12,198 nt of DNA from Cerioporus squamosus (Eukaryota > Basidiomycota > Agaricomycetes > Polyporales > Polyporaceae): contig JABYQS010000850.1 of NCBI GenBank assembly GCA_022592435.1, positions 1 to 12,198 on the forward strand, read 5' to 3'. Positions 1 through 8,760 of the stretch are shown in pieces; within the stretch, counting starts at the first letter, position 1; each line of letters begins with the position of its first letter. The notes below the pieces were generated by a model. It was not told the DNA's origin, did not search any database, and saw nothing but the letters and a program-made list of their open reading frames with translations. The position numbers and the translations under genes are program-made.

Positions 1-581
1 TCTCGAGGAAGCAAGCACGTAACCGCCAGGGCGCAAGACGACCTGCACAGGGAGAGAGAGAGAGACAAAGAGGGCGTCGCGCCGCCGGAGAGAACCTCAG
101 CTGCAGCCCGGAGCGGAGGGCGGGCGGCAACTCCGAGCCGCGGAGTACGGAGGAAGACATACGGCGCACTAGGGGACGCATCGAGCATACGAGAACACAA
201 GGACACGCAGTCCGGCAACCAAGACGTGCACAGGAGTCGGGAGTCGAGGAGCGAGACCCGTCCCGTCGCCCGAAGCTCGGCGACTTTCGACGGCGGACGG
301 GGTGACGGTCGCATGTCGGGCAGGATGGGGTAGGCACAGGAGACGAGCGGCGGCGCATGCCGCAGCGCGAAGCTTGACATTGACAAGGATACAGGGTCTG
401 AGTGTTTGACTGATCGTTGTTCGTCGTCGCGTGGTTCGCGGTCTTGCGTCCTTGGACAGTTCAGATGATGAACGCCAAACACGTAGAGGACACTGGACAG
501 ATCTGGTGGACGGGATGCGATCTCGATCGAGTGGTCCTGAGATGGACGTTGCGGGGGCGTAGACGGAGAAGCAGTCGGAAC

Positions 582-668
582 CTATGCATGCAGTCACAGT
601 GCGTACGATCAGAGCGAGTCTATTGTGTCGGTCTTCGCGAGCTCGGCCGGGCGGTGTCGGTTACTTAC
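582..668 (-). other. Candidate intron in the left arm, absent from the right arm
   Basis: On the minus strand a GTAAGT donor (668-663) follows a hydrophobic open stretch ending in LLANAR. A CTGAT branch-like site (612-608) lies 27 bases before an ATAG acceptor (585-582). Length is 87 bases. Joining here opens into the frame 597-169. The right arm has no GTAAGT at the matching place and is shorter there. This is sequence-signal evidence only; no transcript is known. Confidence 0.25.
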
Positions 669-846
669 GCGCGTTGGCTAGAAGTACCAATGAGAAGACC
701 CGTCGAAGAAGGACAAGGATAAGGACGCCGGATAGGGGGCGGCGGGAAGCGGAGAGCGGGAGGTGGACGGGTATGGCGAGTTGGGCAGACGGGCGTTGGG
801 CGCGGGCGCCGGGCGATCGGGCGAGCGGGTGCGGCTCCTGCATTGT

Positions 847-892
847 CTCGAGAAGAGGGGCAGGAGGGAGATTGAGTGAGATCACGACGTAC
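847..892 (-). other. Candidate 46-base intron shared by both duplication arms
   Basis: On the minus strand a GTACGT donor follows GAG, then a pyrimidine-rich run reaches an AG just before ACAATG. The right arm has the same arrangement at 7860-7904: GAG, GTAAGT, pyrimidines, AG, ACAATG. Both lie in the usual size range of short basidiomycete introns. Conservation of both ends in diverged DNA suggests this part was, or is, transcribed and spliced. No protein can be assigned. Confidence 0.35.
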
Positions 893-1761
893 CTCGGGAG
901 AGTCTGTGATCGTGTCGACGGTGGGCGGCGCGGGAGGGCAATCAGGACAGATTGGGTCAGGCTGGCTGCGGGAGCGCGCCGGGAGATCAGGAAAAGAGGG
1001 TATTGTGATTGGATGTGATACGAGACGTCGGTACATCCATCGCGATCTCAGGAATGGGAACTAGTAGTAAGTGTACAATCCGAGAAGACGAGAGAGTGCG
1101 GGGAGCTGGCGGAGTCGGCGCGTCGGGACGGCGAGAAGAGGGTTGGACGGAGAGTCGGAGGAGAGACCGCCGGAGGGACAGAGAGGGAGGTGGGCGGATG
1201 CGGAAGGAAGCGTCGGGACGGAGAGAAGGAAGATACGAGAGCAGAGCATCGCCCGAGGGCGCGAGGGGGTGATGGTGTGGTAAGCTGGGCGGCCGTTTGG
1301 ACGGCAGGAAGGGGACGGTCTGACGGTGCGCAGGCGAGGGAACTTGGACGGGAGCGTGATCAGGCCAAGTCGGGATGGGGATCGTAAATATGGATGTCGG
1401 AGGTCAGGCGAGCACAGCGGGGCATAGTCGGAGCGGAGGAGATGGCGGCGAGCGAGAGCGAGCCTAAAGATGACAACAGGCGATGGATGGCTCGTTGCTG
1501 GCTGTTGCTCGTCGACGGCGGTGCGCGGGAGGTCCGGGGGAGAACTCCTCCTCGTCCGGCCTCGTCAGAAGGTGCGTGAGAGCCAGCAGAGAGAAGCAGA
1601 TTGCCAGACATGCCAGATGCAGACGCGAGTGCCAGCGGATCGCCTGACGGCACATGCCTCCCGCACTCGCGCGCCGTCCCGCCTCGCGCCCGGTGTGCTC
1701 AGAGGCAGCAGCGACGTGCACGACGACGGCGGCGGCGAGGGAGAGGGCGGGAGGGCAAACA

Positions 1762-1782
1762 GCTCGCGGCTCGCGGCTCGCG
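1762..1782. repeat. Heptamer tandem repeat, 3 copies
   Basis: The 7-base unit GCTCGCG occurs three times head to tail without mismatch. It sits in the presumed promoter of the bHLH gene, 25 bases before the CArg-type box. Confidence 0.8.
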
Positions 1783-1806
1783 CCTGGCGACGGGTAGACG
1801 CCTGTG

Positions 1807-1853
1807 CCAAATATGGCAAGGCCCACGGGGACGGCCGAGGGGGAGATATATGG
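1807..1853 (+). promoter_or_regulatory. Probable promoter elements of the bHLH gene: CArg-type box and TATA-like site
   Basis: CCAAATATGG at 1807-1816 matches the CC(A/T)6GG consensus bound by MADS-box factors such as SRF and Mcm1. It sits in a near-palindrome, TGCCAAATATGGCA. An AT stretch, GATATATGG (1845-1853), stands out from very GC-rich surroundings and could act as a TATA box. ATTGG, an inverted CCAAT, follows at 1868-1872. If these are used, the bHLH leader would be about 500 bases long. The same elements could serve a minus-strand transcript of the left arm, since the two units would be divergent. The motif matches are exact; their use is inferred. Confidence 0.4.
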
Positions 1854-1894
1854 AGAGGGGGCAACGGATTGGGCGTTGCAGCCCCCGCCGTCGT

Positions 1895-2021
1895 ATGGTC
1901 TCTGTTTGAAGGCTCTCCTCCTCGCCGCCCCGCCGCCCTTGCTCCCTCCTCCCCGCCTAGCCCTCGCCGTCCCAAGGATACCGCCTGGAGTATGTCTCCC
2001 GCGTCGTCGAAGGGCCTTTGA
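1895..2021 (+). promoter_or_regulatory. Two short upstream ORFs in the presumed bHLH leader
   Basis: An ATG at 1895 opens a four-codon frame closing at 1909. An ATG at 1992 opens a nine-codon frame, MSPASSKGL, closing at 2021. From there to 2397 I see no further ATG; that stretch is a pyrimidine-rich leader suited to scanning towards the ATG at 2398. If transcription starts near the TATA-like site at 1845-1853, both small frames would be met first by ribosomes and could damp translation. The start site of the transcript is not known, so this is tentative. Confidence 0.3.
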
Positions 2022-2397
2022 CGGTGAGCTGACCTTATCGCCTCCTTTCCAGATCTCGCGACCCTTGCCGGCTTCTCCCCATCCGCCCTTTTCCCCCTCG
2101 CAAGCAAGCATACCCGCCTTCCAAACATCCTCCTCAAAGCTAGTACCGCTCAGAGTCCCGACTCGCGACTAGTCTTCTCCCGCCCCCAGCCATCGACCGT
2201 GCCAACGCCCACCCCGCACCCGCACCCCCGCCTACAGAGATCAAGCCGGATTCCGCTGACCCCCGTCGCGTACCTGTCTTCTCTATCCCTCCACGCCTCC
2301 ACGACCCGCTGTAAAACGCCTCCATAGACCGCCGTTCTGTATCCCGACCTTATCGCCCGACCGCTCCCACCACCGTCGCTCTTGTACCCCTACAGCA

Positions 2398-3858
2398 ATG
2401 GCTCTTCCCCTCGCAATCCCCGACTCTCCCGCCTCCTCCCCCGACTCCTCCTCCAACGGGCCCACCACCCCCGTTTCTCCCTCCAACTCTGTTCAAACTC
2501 TCGCCCTCCCGCCGCCCGTCGAAGGCGCCGCCCCTGCACAGAGCACCCCCGCGAACAACCCTGCTCAGCCAAAGCGCAAGCCTAGCAGACGCGCCAACAC
2601 CGCAGAGCGCAGGGCAACCCACAACGCTGTAGAGAGGGCCCGCCGCGAGACTCTCAACAGCCGTTTCCTCGTACGTCCCCATCTTCTCCGCAGTCCCTTT
2701 CCGCGCTAACACACACCTCGCGCTCAGGATCTGGCTGCCCTCCTCCCCAACCTCTCCCAGATCCGCCGCCCCTCCAAGTCCTCCATCGTCAACTCCTCCA
2801 TTGCCCACATCCACGCCTCGCGCAGGCACCGCCTCCTCGCGGCGCGCGAGCTCCGTCTCCTCAAGCTCGAGTCCGACGCCCTCCGCCGCGAGCTCAACGA
2901 ATGGCGCGACCGCTCCGGCCTCCCCCGCGTCGACGAGCCCGTCCGCGGCGAGGCCTTCCAGATGATCCTCTCTGGCGAAGTCGAAGTCCTCTCTGCCGGC
3001 CCCATCGAGGAGGAGGGCGCAGAGGGCGACTACGACGACGACGGCTACGACAACGACTACGCCGGTCCCGCTGTCCCCGACGCCTCCATGGACGACCTCC
3101 GCGGTCCCCTCCAGCTCCCCCTCGCCAAGTCGCCTGCCGACGTCAACCCGTTCGCGCACAACGTCCCCCAGCAGCGCGGCGGCCTCCAGCTCCAGACCAT
3201 CCTCCCGCGCCCCGCCACCCATGGCCCCCAGACGCCCATGATCGTCCAGAGCCCGACCAACGTCTCCTTCGAGAACCCCGCGATGGCGGCCATGTACGAG
3301 CCCCACCCGCACAACGGCATGCACCCCCAGTTCGCCGGCCAGTACATGCACCCCGGCCACGCTGTGCACGACGACAAGTGGGGCGCCGCGGCCCAGATGT
3401 TCGGTGCGCAGGTCCCCGGCGGGCCTGCGCTCTTCACGCCCCCGGCCTCTTCTCACGGCCAGGGCAACGTGTCCCCGATGAACGTCGGGCCTGCAAGCCA
3501 GCAGCAGCAGGCGTACTTCATGAACTTGCAGCGCCAGCAACAGCTCCTCCAGCAGCAGCGCATGGACGACGGCTCCGCGCCGACGGGCCCCATCAGCGTC
3601 CGCCGCGAGCGCAGCGGGAGCGTGAACAGCAACGGCAGCGGCTACGCGAGCCCTGCGAGCAACCCCGGCAGCTACGAGATGCCGAGCGTGATGAGCGGAC
3701 CCGCAGCCGTGCCCCGCCGCGGCGGCGCGGGCCCCGGGTGGGACGACGGCATGGGCATGGGCATGGGCGGGATGCCGGGCATGGGCATGATGAAGAGCGC
3801 ACCGATCAGCGTCGGGGGAGGCGGGAATGGCCATGGCTACGCGGCTATGATGCTCTGA
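2398..3858 (+). CDS. Basic helix-loop-helix transcription factor (two exons, 467 aa)
   Basis: Exon 1 is 2398-2670 and exon 2 is 2728-3858; joined they give 467 residues. The protein is expected to act in the nucleus as a dimer binding E-box DNA. A basic patch KRKPSRR (59-65) precedes the basic region ERRATHNAVERARR (70-83). His75, Glu79 and Arg83 are the H-E-R set of class B bHLH proteins that read CACGTG. Helix 1 runs to about residue 98, the loop is near 100-107, and helix 2 (about 108-125) continues as a charged helix with Leu136, Leu143 and Trp150 at heptad spacing, so a zipper-like extension is likely. An FQMILSGEVEVL stretch (168-179) and an acidic, tyrosine-bearing segment (184-202) follow. 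The rest is low complexity: Pro/His/Met-rich, Gln-rich (349-369), and a Gly-Met run (433-446) before the end. The chosen ATG has A at -1, G at -3 and G at +4. The DNA-binding fold is sure; target genes and pathway cannot be told from sequence. Confidence 0.93.
2671..2727 (+). other. Phase-0 intron (57 bases) in the bHLH gene
   Basis: Donor GTACGT at 2671, branch site CTAAC at 2706-2710, acceptor CTCAG ending at 2727. It falls between codons for Leu91 and Asp92, inside helix 1 of the bHLH. Removing it joins the basic region to helix 2 in one frame; without removal the frame ends at a TAA at 2707-2709. Confidence 0.93.
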
Positions 3859-4337
3859 ACCCTCTCCTCTGACTTCGCGCTTTCTTGTCTTGTCCTATGG
3901 CTCCCACCCGTTCTACTAATATTGCCCACGCCCGTGTATGCTCCCCGCTCCGACTCGGCTCGATTATACTCTATGTGCCCGCTCGCGTTGTCTCGTCTTG
4001 TCTCGTCTGGTGTGTCGTTCGCTCGTTGTATTCCTAACTCCCCCTATCTATGCTCGCTCGCTCGCTCCGCCGTTGCTGGATCGTCGTTGCTCGCTACTAC
4101 TACCTGTTATTGTTTCTTGTGCCCATACGCTACGCACCACGCACCACGCACTGCCGCGCTCGATACCACCCACCCCTCCCGCCCCAGCCCCGTGTACCAC
4201 TTATTGACTGGCTCCCCGCCACAACCCACTCCGGTCGTTTGTCTTGTCGTTTGTAATCTCCACGCTCGCTTCTCTTGCTCGCTATACGTGTGTGCGCTCG
4301 TACACGAGGACAAGGACGAGGACAAGGCCGCAGCGAG

Positions 4338-4577
4338 ACGCGTTGCATTGTCAGGTACGCGTTGTACGTAAATCGGACGAGGCGCGTATACATTGTACTT
4401 ACACGCGTCGCAGGCGATCGTGGTCTCTCCCGACTCGCGAGATCCGTGTCCGCACCCGCACGCGCTCTCGCCACTCGCTCGTCCTCCCGGTCCCGGTTAT
4501 CGTCCTTTGGTCTAGAGAAGACGGCGGCGGGTTACTTGGCCTCGAAGCTTGAAGCTCGAAGCCTCATCACCACGCGT
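4338..4577. promoter_or_regulatory. Cluster of ACGCGT sites (MCB-like)
   Basis: ACGCGT occurs at 4338-4343, 4357-4362, 4403-4408 and 4572-4577, with another at 5016-5021. In yeasts ACGCGT is the MCB element bound by the MBF (Swi6-containing) complex on G1/S genes. Three sites in about 70 bases is dense. No gene start is evident beside them, and the DNA is GC-rich with many CG steps, so chance is a real alternative. Confidence 0.2.
4544..4564. repeat. Heptamer triplet, degenerate GAAGCTC
   Basis: Three head-to-tail 7-base units: GAAGCTT, GAAGCTC, GAAGCCT. The same unit is triplicated perfectly at 5689-5709. Confidence 0.7.
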
Positions 4578-4888
4578 ACTCGCTCGACCGTCCTCGCCCT
4601 CGCCGCCTGCCGTCGTCCTCTCGAAATAACGTCGCACAACCCTGCAATTCCACCCCGCACGACGCTCCTTGTCGTTCCCAGAATCCCCGCCGCTCGTTTC
4701 CGTGCCCGAATCCCGTCGCTCTTTTGGTCCCTTTTCGTTGTTGCCCAGTGCTCGTTTCTCGTTTTTGCTTTTATACCCGTGGGGCGTGGGGCCCGGGGCT
4801 GGCTGGCGTTTGTGCCCTCGGCAGGTCGAGGGCCGATCAGTGCATTTGTCGTATCGTGTGCCTGCGTAGTGCGTAGTCGTCGTTGTAT

Positions 4889-4930
4889 GGAGGGGTGGTG
4901 TGGGAGAGGAGGTGGAGGAGGTGGTGGTGG
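4889..4930 (+). other. G-rich tract with two-tetrad G-quadruplex potential
   Basis: A purine run of GG and GGG blocks separated by single A or T bases, ending in GGTGGTGGTGG. The spacing allows a two-layer G-quadruplex on this strand or its RNA. No gene context explains it. Confidence 0.4.
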
Positions 4931-5688
4931 ACTCTACAGATCTGGACGATGTCCGGTCGTTGGTTGGTGAAATACAGGATCTGCTTGGCGACTCGGTCGC
5001 CTGAGCGTCCAGCATACGCGTGCGAGGGCGAGTGCGAGTTCAGTGACTCGGAACGCGAACAGGAGTGCGAGAAACCATTAGTATCGGGAAAACTGTCGTG
5101 AGCGACGAGCGTCGTGCATCGATCGCGCTGATGCCGACCCGTCGCTCCTGGACATTGGGCAAGACTGATTCAAGCTTGTATTCGCCCTCAGGTGAGTATG
5201 TCCGCGCTGTCTTCCCAAAGAGTGCGCGTTTCGAGATCGGGCCACGACACCTCTGACCATGGACGATCATGGAAGGTAGTACTCCGCGCTCAAACAGTGG
5301 GACTGTGGGAGGGCAGTCGCGTGAGCCCTGCAGGACAACGTCCTGTCGTGCTAGTACCGACTCGTGTTCTTTCGCGCTAGGCTCGTTATAGGTGTCTCGC
5401 GCATGCGGGGTGAGGGTTTGCGTTTGAGAGGGAGGGACGATCGCGCAGGTCGCGTGGCTCGCTGTCTGCGGGATGCACTTGTCTCGTGTTCTTCGAGCGA
5501 GATACGCGAAAGGAGAAAGGAGAAAGGCGGGCGCGATCGCGCCCACGGCGTATCATGAACGTACATGTCCATCGACAGAACGCGAGCAGGAGAAGGATGG
5601 GATGTGCTGCGACGCCAAGCCCGAGTGGGCGGGACCAGCCGCTATAGCGAGACATGGGCGTCCACTACCGCGGCTGGAGAGCTCGCGA

Positions 5689-5709
5689 GAAGCTCGAAGC
5701 TCGAAGCTC
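5689..5709. repeat. Heptamer tandem repeat GAAGCTC, 3 copies
   Basis: Three perfect head-to-tail copies. It echoes the degenerate triplet at 4544-4564. Confidence 0.8.
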
Positions 5710-7218
5710 GAGACAAAGTTCGCGTGCGTGTGCCTCGAGGCTGATGGCTTTGCTCGCTGCTCGGGGACACCGGGCGGAAGACGATGGGAGAAGGTCCTGT
5801 TGTGGATCACTTGACCGCTTGAACTGCTCGTCGTTGGCCCGGGGGCAGGGGGTCGGCCAGGGTTCGGCATGTGGGAGCGATCTGCCATATAGTCTGATGT
5901 GGACGAGGATGGGACGGTGGGACGGTGGGCCGGGGATGCGGACATTGACGTTGACGTTGCGTTGAGGTTTACTTAGATTCCGGTGAGATTGCGTGGCGTT
6001 TGCCGTTTACTTGCTCGTTCGCACGGAGCTGCCGCTTCCAGGTCCGGGTGGCTCCTCGGTGCGAACACGGTCTACATATTCGAGGTGAGTGCCAGGACTA
6101 TCAGCTGCAAGTGAAGCGGGCAGATGCGCTAATGAGTTTTACGGGGGATTGCGTTGTCGTTCTCGCCTTTCGATCGCGTAAGTTGCTGCGGCTCTGCCAC
6201 TGGTAGGCCCGGGGATATGTTGGATCGTGGCCCCGGTGTGGGATAATGACGAGGTGAGTGACAAGAGTCGAGGCCGCAGGCGTACAGCGGCGAACTTACG
6301 CATGTCGCCGCAGCCGCCTCCAGCTGACTCTGACGTTCCTCGGTTCGGAATGAAGACTCGAGCGGGTTAGGTCATTTGTTGAGCACGGACGGCATACGTG
6401 CCGCTGCGGACGGAATAACTACGAATCAGCGAAACAGCCCGGAGAAGGCGCGAAGCAGCGGGGAAGAAGAAGACGAACCTGAAGTCCGGAAGTCGAGGTT
6501 ACCCCGCATCGGGAAGTGCGCCAGCGGCGAGCTGCCAGATAGAACAGAGTTACGCCGATTGCGGGGCTCGTATGCTTTATTCCGAGTCGGTGCTTTGGCA
6601 CCCTAGCGTCCGACTCGGGCTCCCGGAGGAAGTTGCGCTCGATATACTTAGTACGGTCGTGCGAGCTGGAGTGCTGTAAGGGGGTCCTCACGCGACAGAC
6701 GAGGCTCGAGGTGCGTCATCTGGGAGAGGGTCGGGTACATACGTGGGCTCCGCTGTGCCTTCTGCCAGGCACCGTATGCTTTGGGAGAGATGGAACTTTG
6801 AGCTTGAACTCGGCGGCGTGTTCTTCGATCGGCGCATCTGCGGGGCTAGTAGAGCAATTTGACCTGTGGCGGACGTGGACAGAGGTTACGGAAAACACGT
6901 CGCTTGAGTAAGGAACCGCTGGGTGCACACCTGATTCGCGGGACTGACTGTGACGAAAGTGAGCCGTCGGACTTGGCTGAAGTGATACCGTATACTGTAC
7001 CGTCTCGTGTCAGTGCCTACTGACTTCCCGGTGCTGGTCATACTTCATCTGCGTAGCCCAAACGTAGCCGGCTAGACACGACACGGCACATAGGATTGTC
7101 GAGATATGTCCTTGAGTGGCATGGAGTGGATCTACGTGGATCAGCAGGGGTTGGAGGTGGCTGTCAATCCGCGCTGTCGGGGAGGTCGGGCCGAGCACCC
7201 AAGCGCGTCAATGAGTAA

Positions 7219-7242
7219 CTTGAACGTTTGAACGCTTGAACC
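7219..7242. repeat. Octamer tandem repeat, 3 copies, beside the right arm
   Basis: Units CTTGAACG, TTTGAACG and CTTGAACC follow one another without gap, about 40 bases before recognisable similarity to the left arm begins. They might mark the edge of the duplicated block or be part of a promoter. Confidence 0.7.
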
Positions 7243-7284
7243 TTCACCTCGTCCTCCTGCTACTGTTTCTCGTCCAGCAAAATT

Positions 7285-8560
7285 TATCTGGCAAACTTCT
7301 CATCTTCCCTCCTCTCACGCACCTTCTGAAGATCCCCGGATGTCCAGCTGCTGTCCCCCGGACGTCCCGCGCACGATCTACCAGCAATCTCGTCATCCGT
7401 CCCCATCCGTCCTCGAGTCCTGCCTGCGCCCTGCGTCCAGCAACGACTCAGCCAACCATCACCCAGTACCAGCATTCCCATTTAAACGGCCGCACATCTC
7501 GGCACTTCATCCACCTCTCGCCACCTCTGGCGGTTCTCTGCGCGTGCGTTCCCCTACTCCTGTCCCGTTGCTTCCTTCCGCATCTGCGCTCGTCCCTCTA
7601 TTCCCATCTGTCCCTCCGACTGCCTCTCCTCCGGATCACCGATCCAACACTCTTCTCCATCCAGCCGTCTTTTCGCTGTCCCGCGCGCCGATATCTGCGG
7701 CAGTGCCTGCTCGCCTTCTTCGTACATCTATGTACTACATTCCTGAGGCCGTGATGATGTACGCTGTACAGACTGCGTCTGGTTTCGCATCTATCATCAT
7801 TCCAATCGAGCAGCGAGCCAGACTCAATCCGTTCTGGCACGATCACACAGCTATTAGAGGTAAGTCGCGATCTCAGTCCTCCTCCCTTCGCTCTTCTCCA
7901 GTAGACAATGAAAAGGCCGCATCCGCCCGATCGTTCGTCTGCCCGACTGGCCATATCCGTCCACCTCCCGCGATCTCTCTGCTCCTCGTCCCCTATCCGG
8001 CATCCTTCTTGTTCTGCTTGTACTGCGCGTGCTGCTTCAGGACAAAGCCTTCGGACGGACGGACGAGTTTCGCCTGCGCTCCCGCAGCGTCCATCTCATC
8101 GAGATAGTTTCCCGTACGACCGTCTCCGTGCACCAGGACTGCCCTGTAGTCCATGTCGCTGTATTTTAGAACACCTGAGGTCCGAATGCGACTACAAACA
8201 ACGATCAGTCAACCACTTAGATTGTCCTCGAGCTTTGCACTGCGGCATGCACCGCTGCTCGTCTCCTGCTCACATACGACTGTCACCCCGTCGGCAATCG
8301 AAAGTCACCGCGCCTTGGGTGATCTCGACTCCTGTACAACATCAACCTTTCACGGGCTGCGTATTCTCGTCTTGTCGATGCGTCCTCCCTGTCTGTGCGC
8401 ATCCCTCCATAGAGTCCGCGGGGCTGTCTACGCGTGCCGCCACCGCTTTCGCTGCCTTCGTGCTCCCGCTAAGGTTCTCTCCGGTGATCCCATTATCTTG
8501 CAGCCGTCTTCCTGCGGCGCGTACCTTGCACAACATCTGTTGGACATGGTACTGGGTCTC
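7285..8560 (+). repeat. Right arm of the diverged inverted duplication
   Basis: Plus-strand partner of the minus strand of 1-1617. Similarity starts near TCTGGCAA (7291; 1608-1601 on the other side) and can still be followed at a TGCAG preceded by pyrimidines near 8499 and on to about 8540. It is shorter than the left arm, partly because it lacks the stretch matching the candidate intron at 582-668. Several overlapping plus-strand frames are open: 7340-8107, 7908-8570, and an ATG-less frame 7912-8167 that contains LSGILLVLLVLRVLL and resembles the left arm in parts. No single frame is preserved throughout. It could be a duplicated leader, a noncoding RNA locus or a pseudogene; a functional protein is not supported. 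Confidence 0.85.
7860..7904 (+). other. Candidate 45-base intron in the right arm
   Basis: GTAAGT donor after GAG at 7860, pyrimidine-rich run, AG at 7903-7904 (an alternative AG ends at 7901), then ACAATG. It matches the left-arm candidate at 892-847 in position and both ends. Its length is a multiple of three, so the surrounding frame stays open with or without removal. Confidence 0.35.
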
Positions 8561-8717
8561 TACGTCCTGACTCCCGAGGCGCGCGTGACGAAGTAAGTAT
8601 AACGGGTGTCAGGCTACGGCATCTCCCGAAGAGCCCTTGACCTCCGATCACCATCTCCTCTTCTCCGCAATGTTCTCTCAAGCATTGCGACGAACATCCA
8701 GAGATTCCAGTTATCCT

Positions 8718-8760
8718 GGTAAGTTCCTTTGGTAGTTGACTTCATCACACTCACATCACA
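8718..8760 (+). other. Isolated intron-like signal pair
   Basis: CTG is followed by GTAAGTT at 8718, and a pyrimidine/A-rich run ends in CACAG at 8760, with TTGAC as a weak branch-like site. Length is 43 bases. It may be the tail of a transcript from the right arm. No exons with recognisable protein flank it. Confidence 0.2.

Larger units (their letters stand above)
1..1617 (-). repeat. Left arm of a diverged inverted duplication
   Basis: Read on the minus strand, this stretch aligns block by block and in the same order with the plus strand at about 7285-8560. Anchor blocks checked by eye are 1580-1565 with 7314-7329 (16 of 16), 790-757 with 7937-7970 (31 of 34), 366-337 with 8239-8268 (27 of 30), and 310-265 with 8278-8323 (36 of 46). 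Further blocks include 1220-1134 with 7561-7656 and about 906-815 with 7838-7936. The minus strand is pyrimidine-rich, as expected for the sense strand of a fungal leader or gene. Open frames exist on the minus strand, the longest of note at 597-169. Many indels between the arms are not multiples of three, and the frame matching the other copy changes along the alignment. No protein family is recognised. The arm reaches the window edge, so its far end is unknown. Confidence 0.85.
3859..7284. other. Intergenic stretch of 3.4 kb with no recognisable gene
   Basis: After the bHLH stop there is a pyrimidine-rich 3' flank (to about 4300), then GC-rich DNA in which both strands carry many mid-size open frames. 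None shows a known domain or a believable exon chain. Features visible are tetramer GCTC runs near 4050, ACGCGT sites (4338-5021), GAAGCTC heptamer triplets (4544 and 5689), a G-rich tract (4889-4930), isolated donor-like GTGAGT sites (5192, 6085, 6254), and an octamer triplet (7219). A noncoding transcript or a decayed gene is possible. Confidence 0.5.

Noticed and set aside
1464..2137. Minus-strand frames of 190-215 codons upstream of the bHLH gene
   Set aside because: Their composition (Ala/Gly/Arg/Ser-rich) mirrors GC-rich promoter DNA; there is no domain or splice support.
2350..3834. 494-codon open frame on the minus strand across the bHLH gene
   Set aside because: It is antisense to a well-supported coding sequence; the open frame follows from the C-ending codons of the real gene. 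It shows no known domain.
2901..3872. 323-codon plus-strand frame inside the bHLH exon 2
   Set aside because: Arg/Pro-rich out-of-frame shadow of the bHLH protein.
4275..4970. 231-codon plus-strand frame with one hydrophobic stretch
   Set aside because: Low-complexity Arg/Ser text in GC-rich DNA; no family recognised. A GT-AG pair near 4355-4412 would cut it, but the signals are weak.
5040..5546. 168-codon minus-strand frame
   Set aside because: No recognisable motif, overlapped by several equally long frames on both strands.
5192..6259. Three strong-looking donor sites GTGAGT at 5192, 6085 and 6254
   Set aside because: No matching branch site and acceptor at short intron distance, and no coding exons around them.
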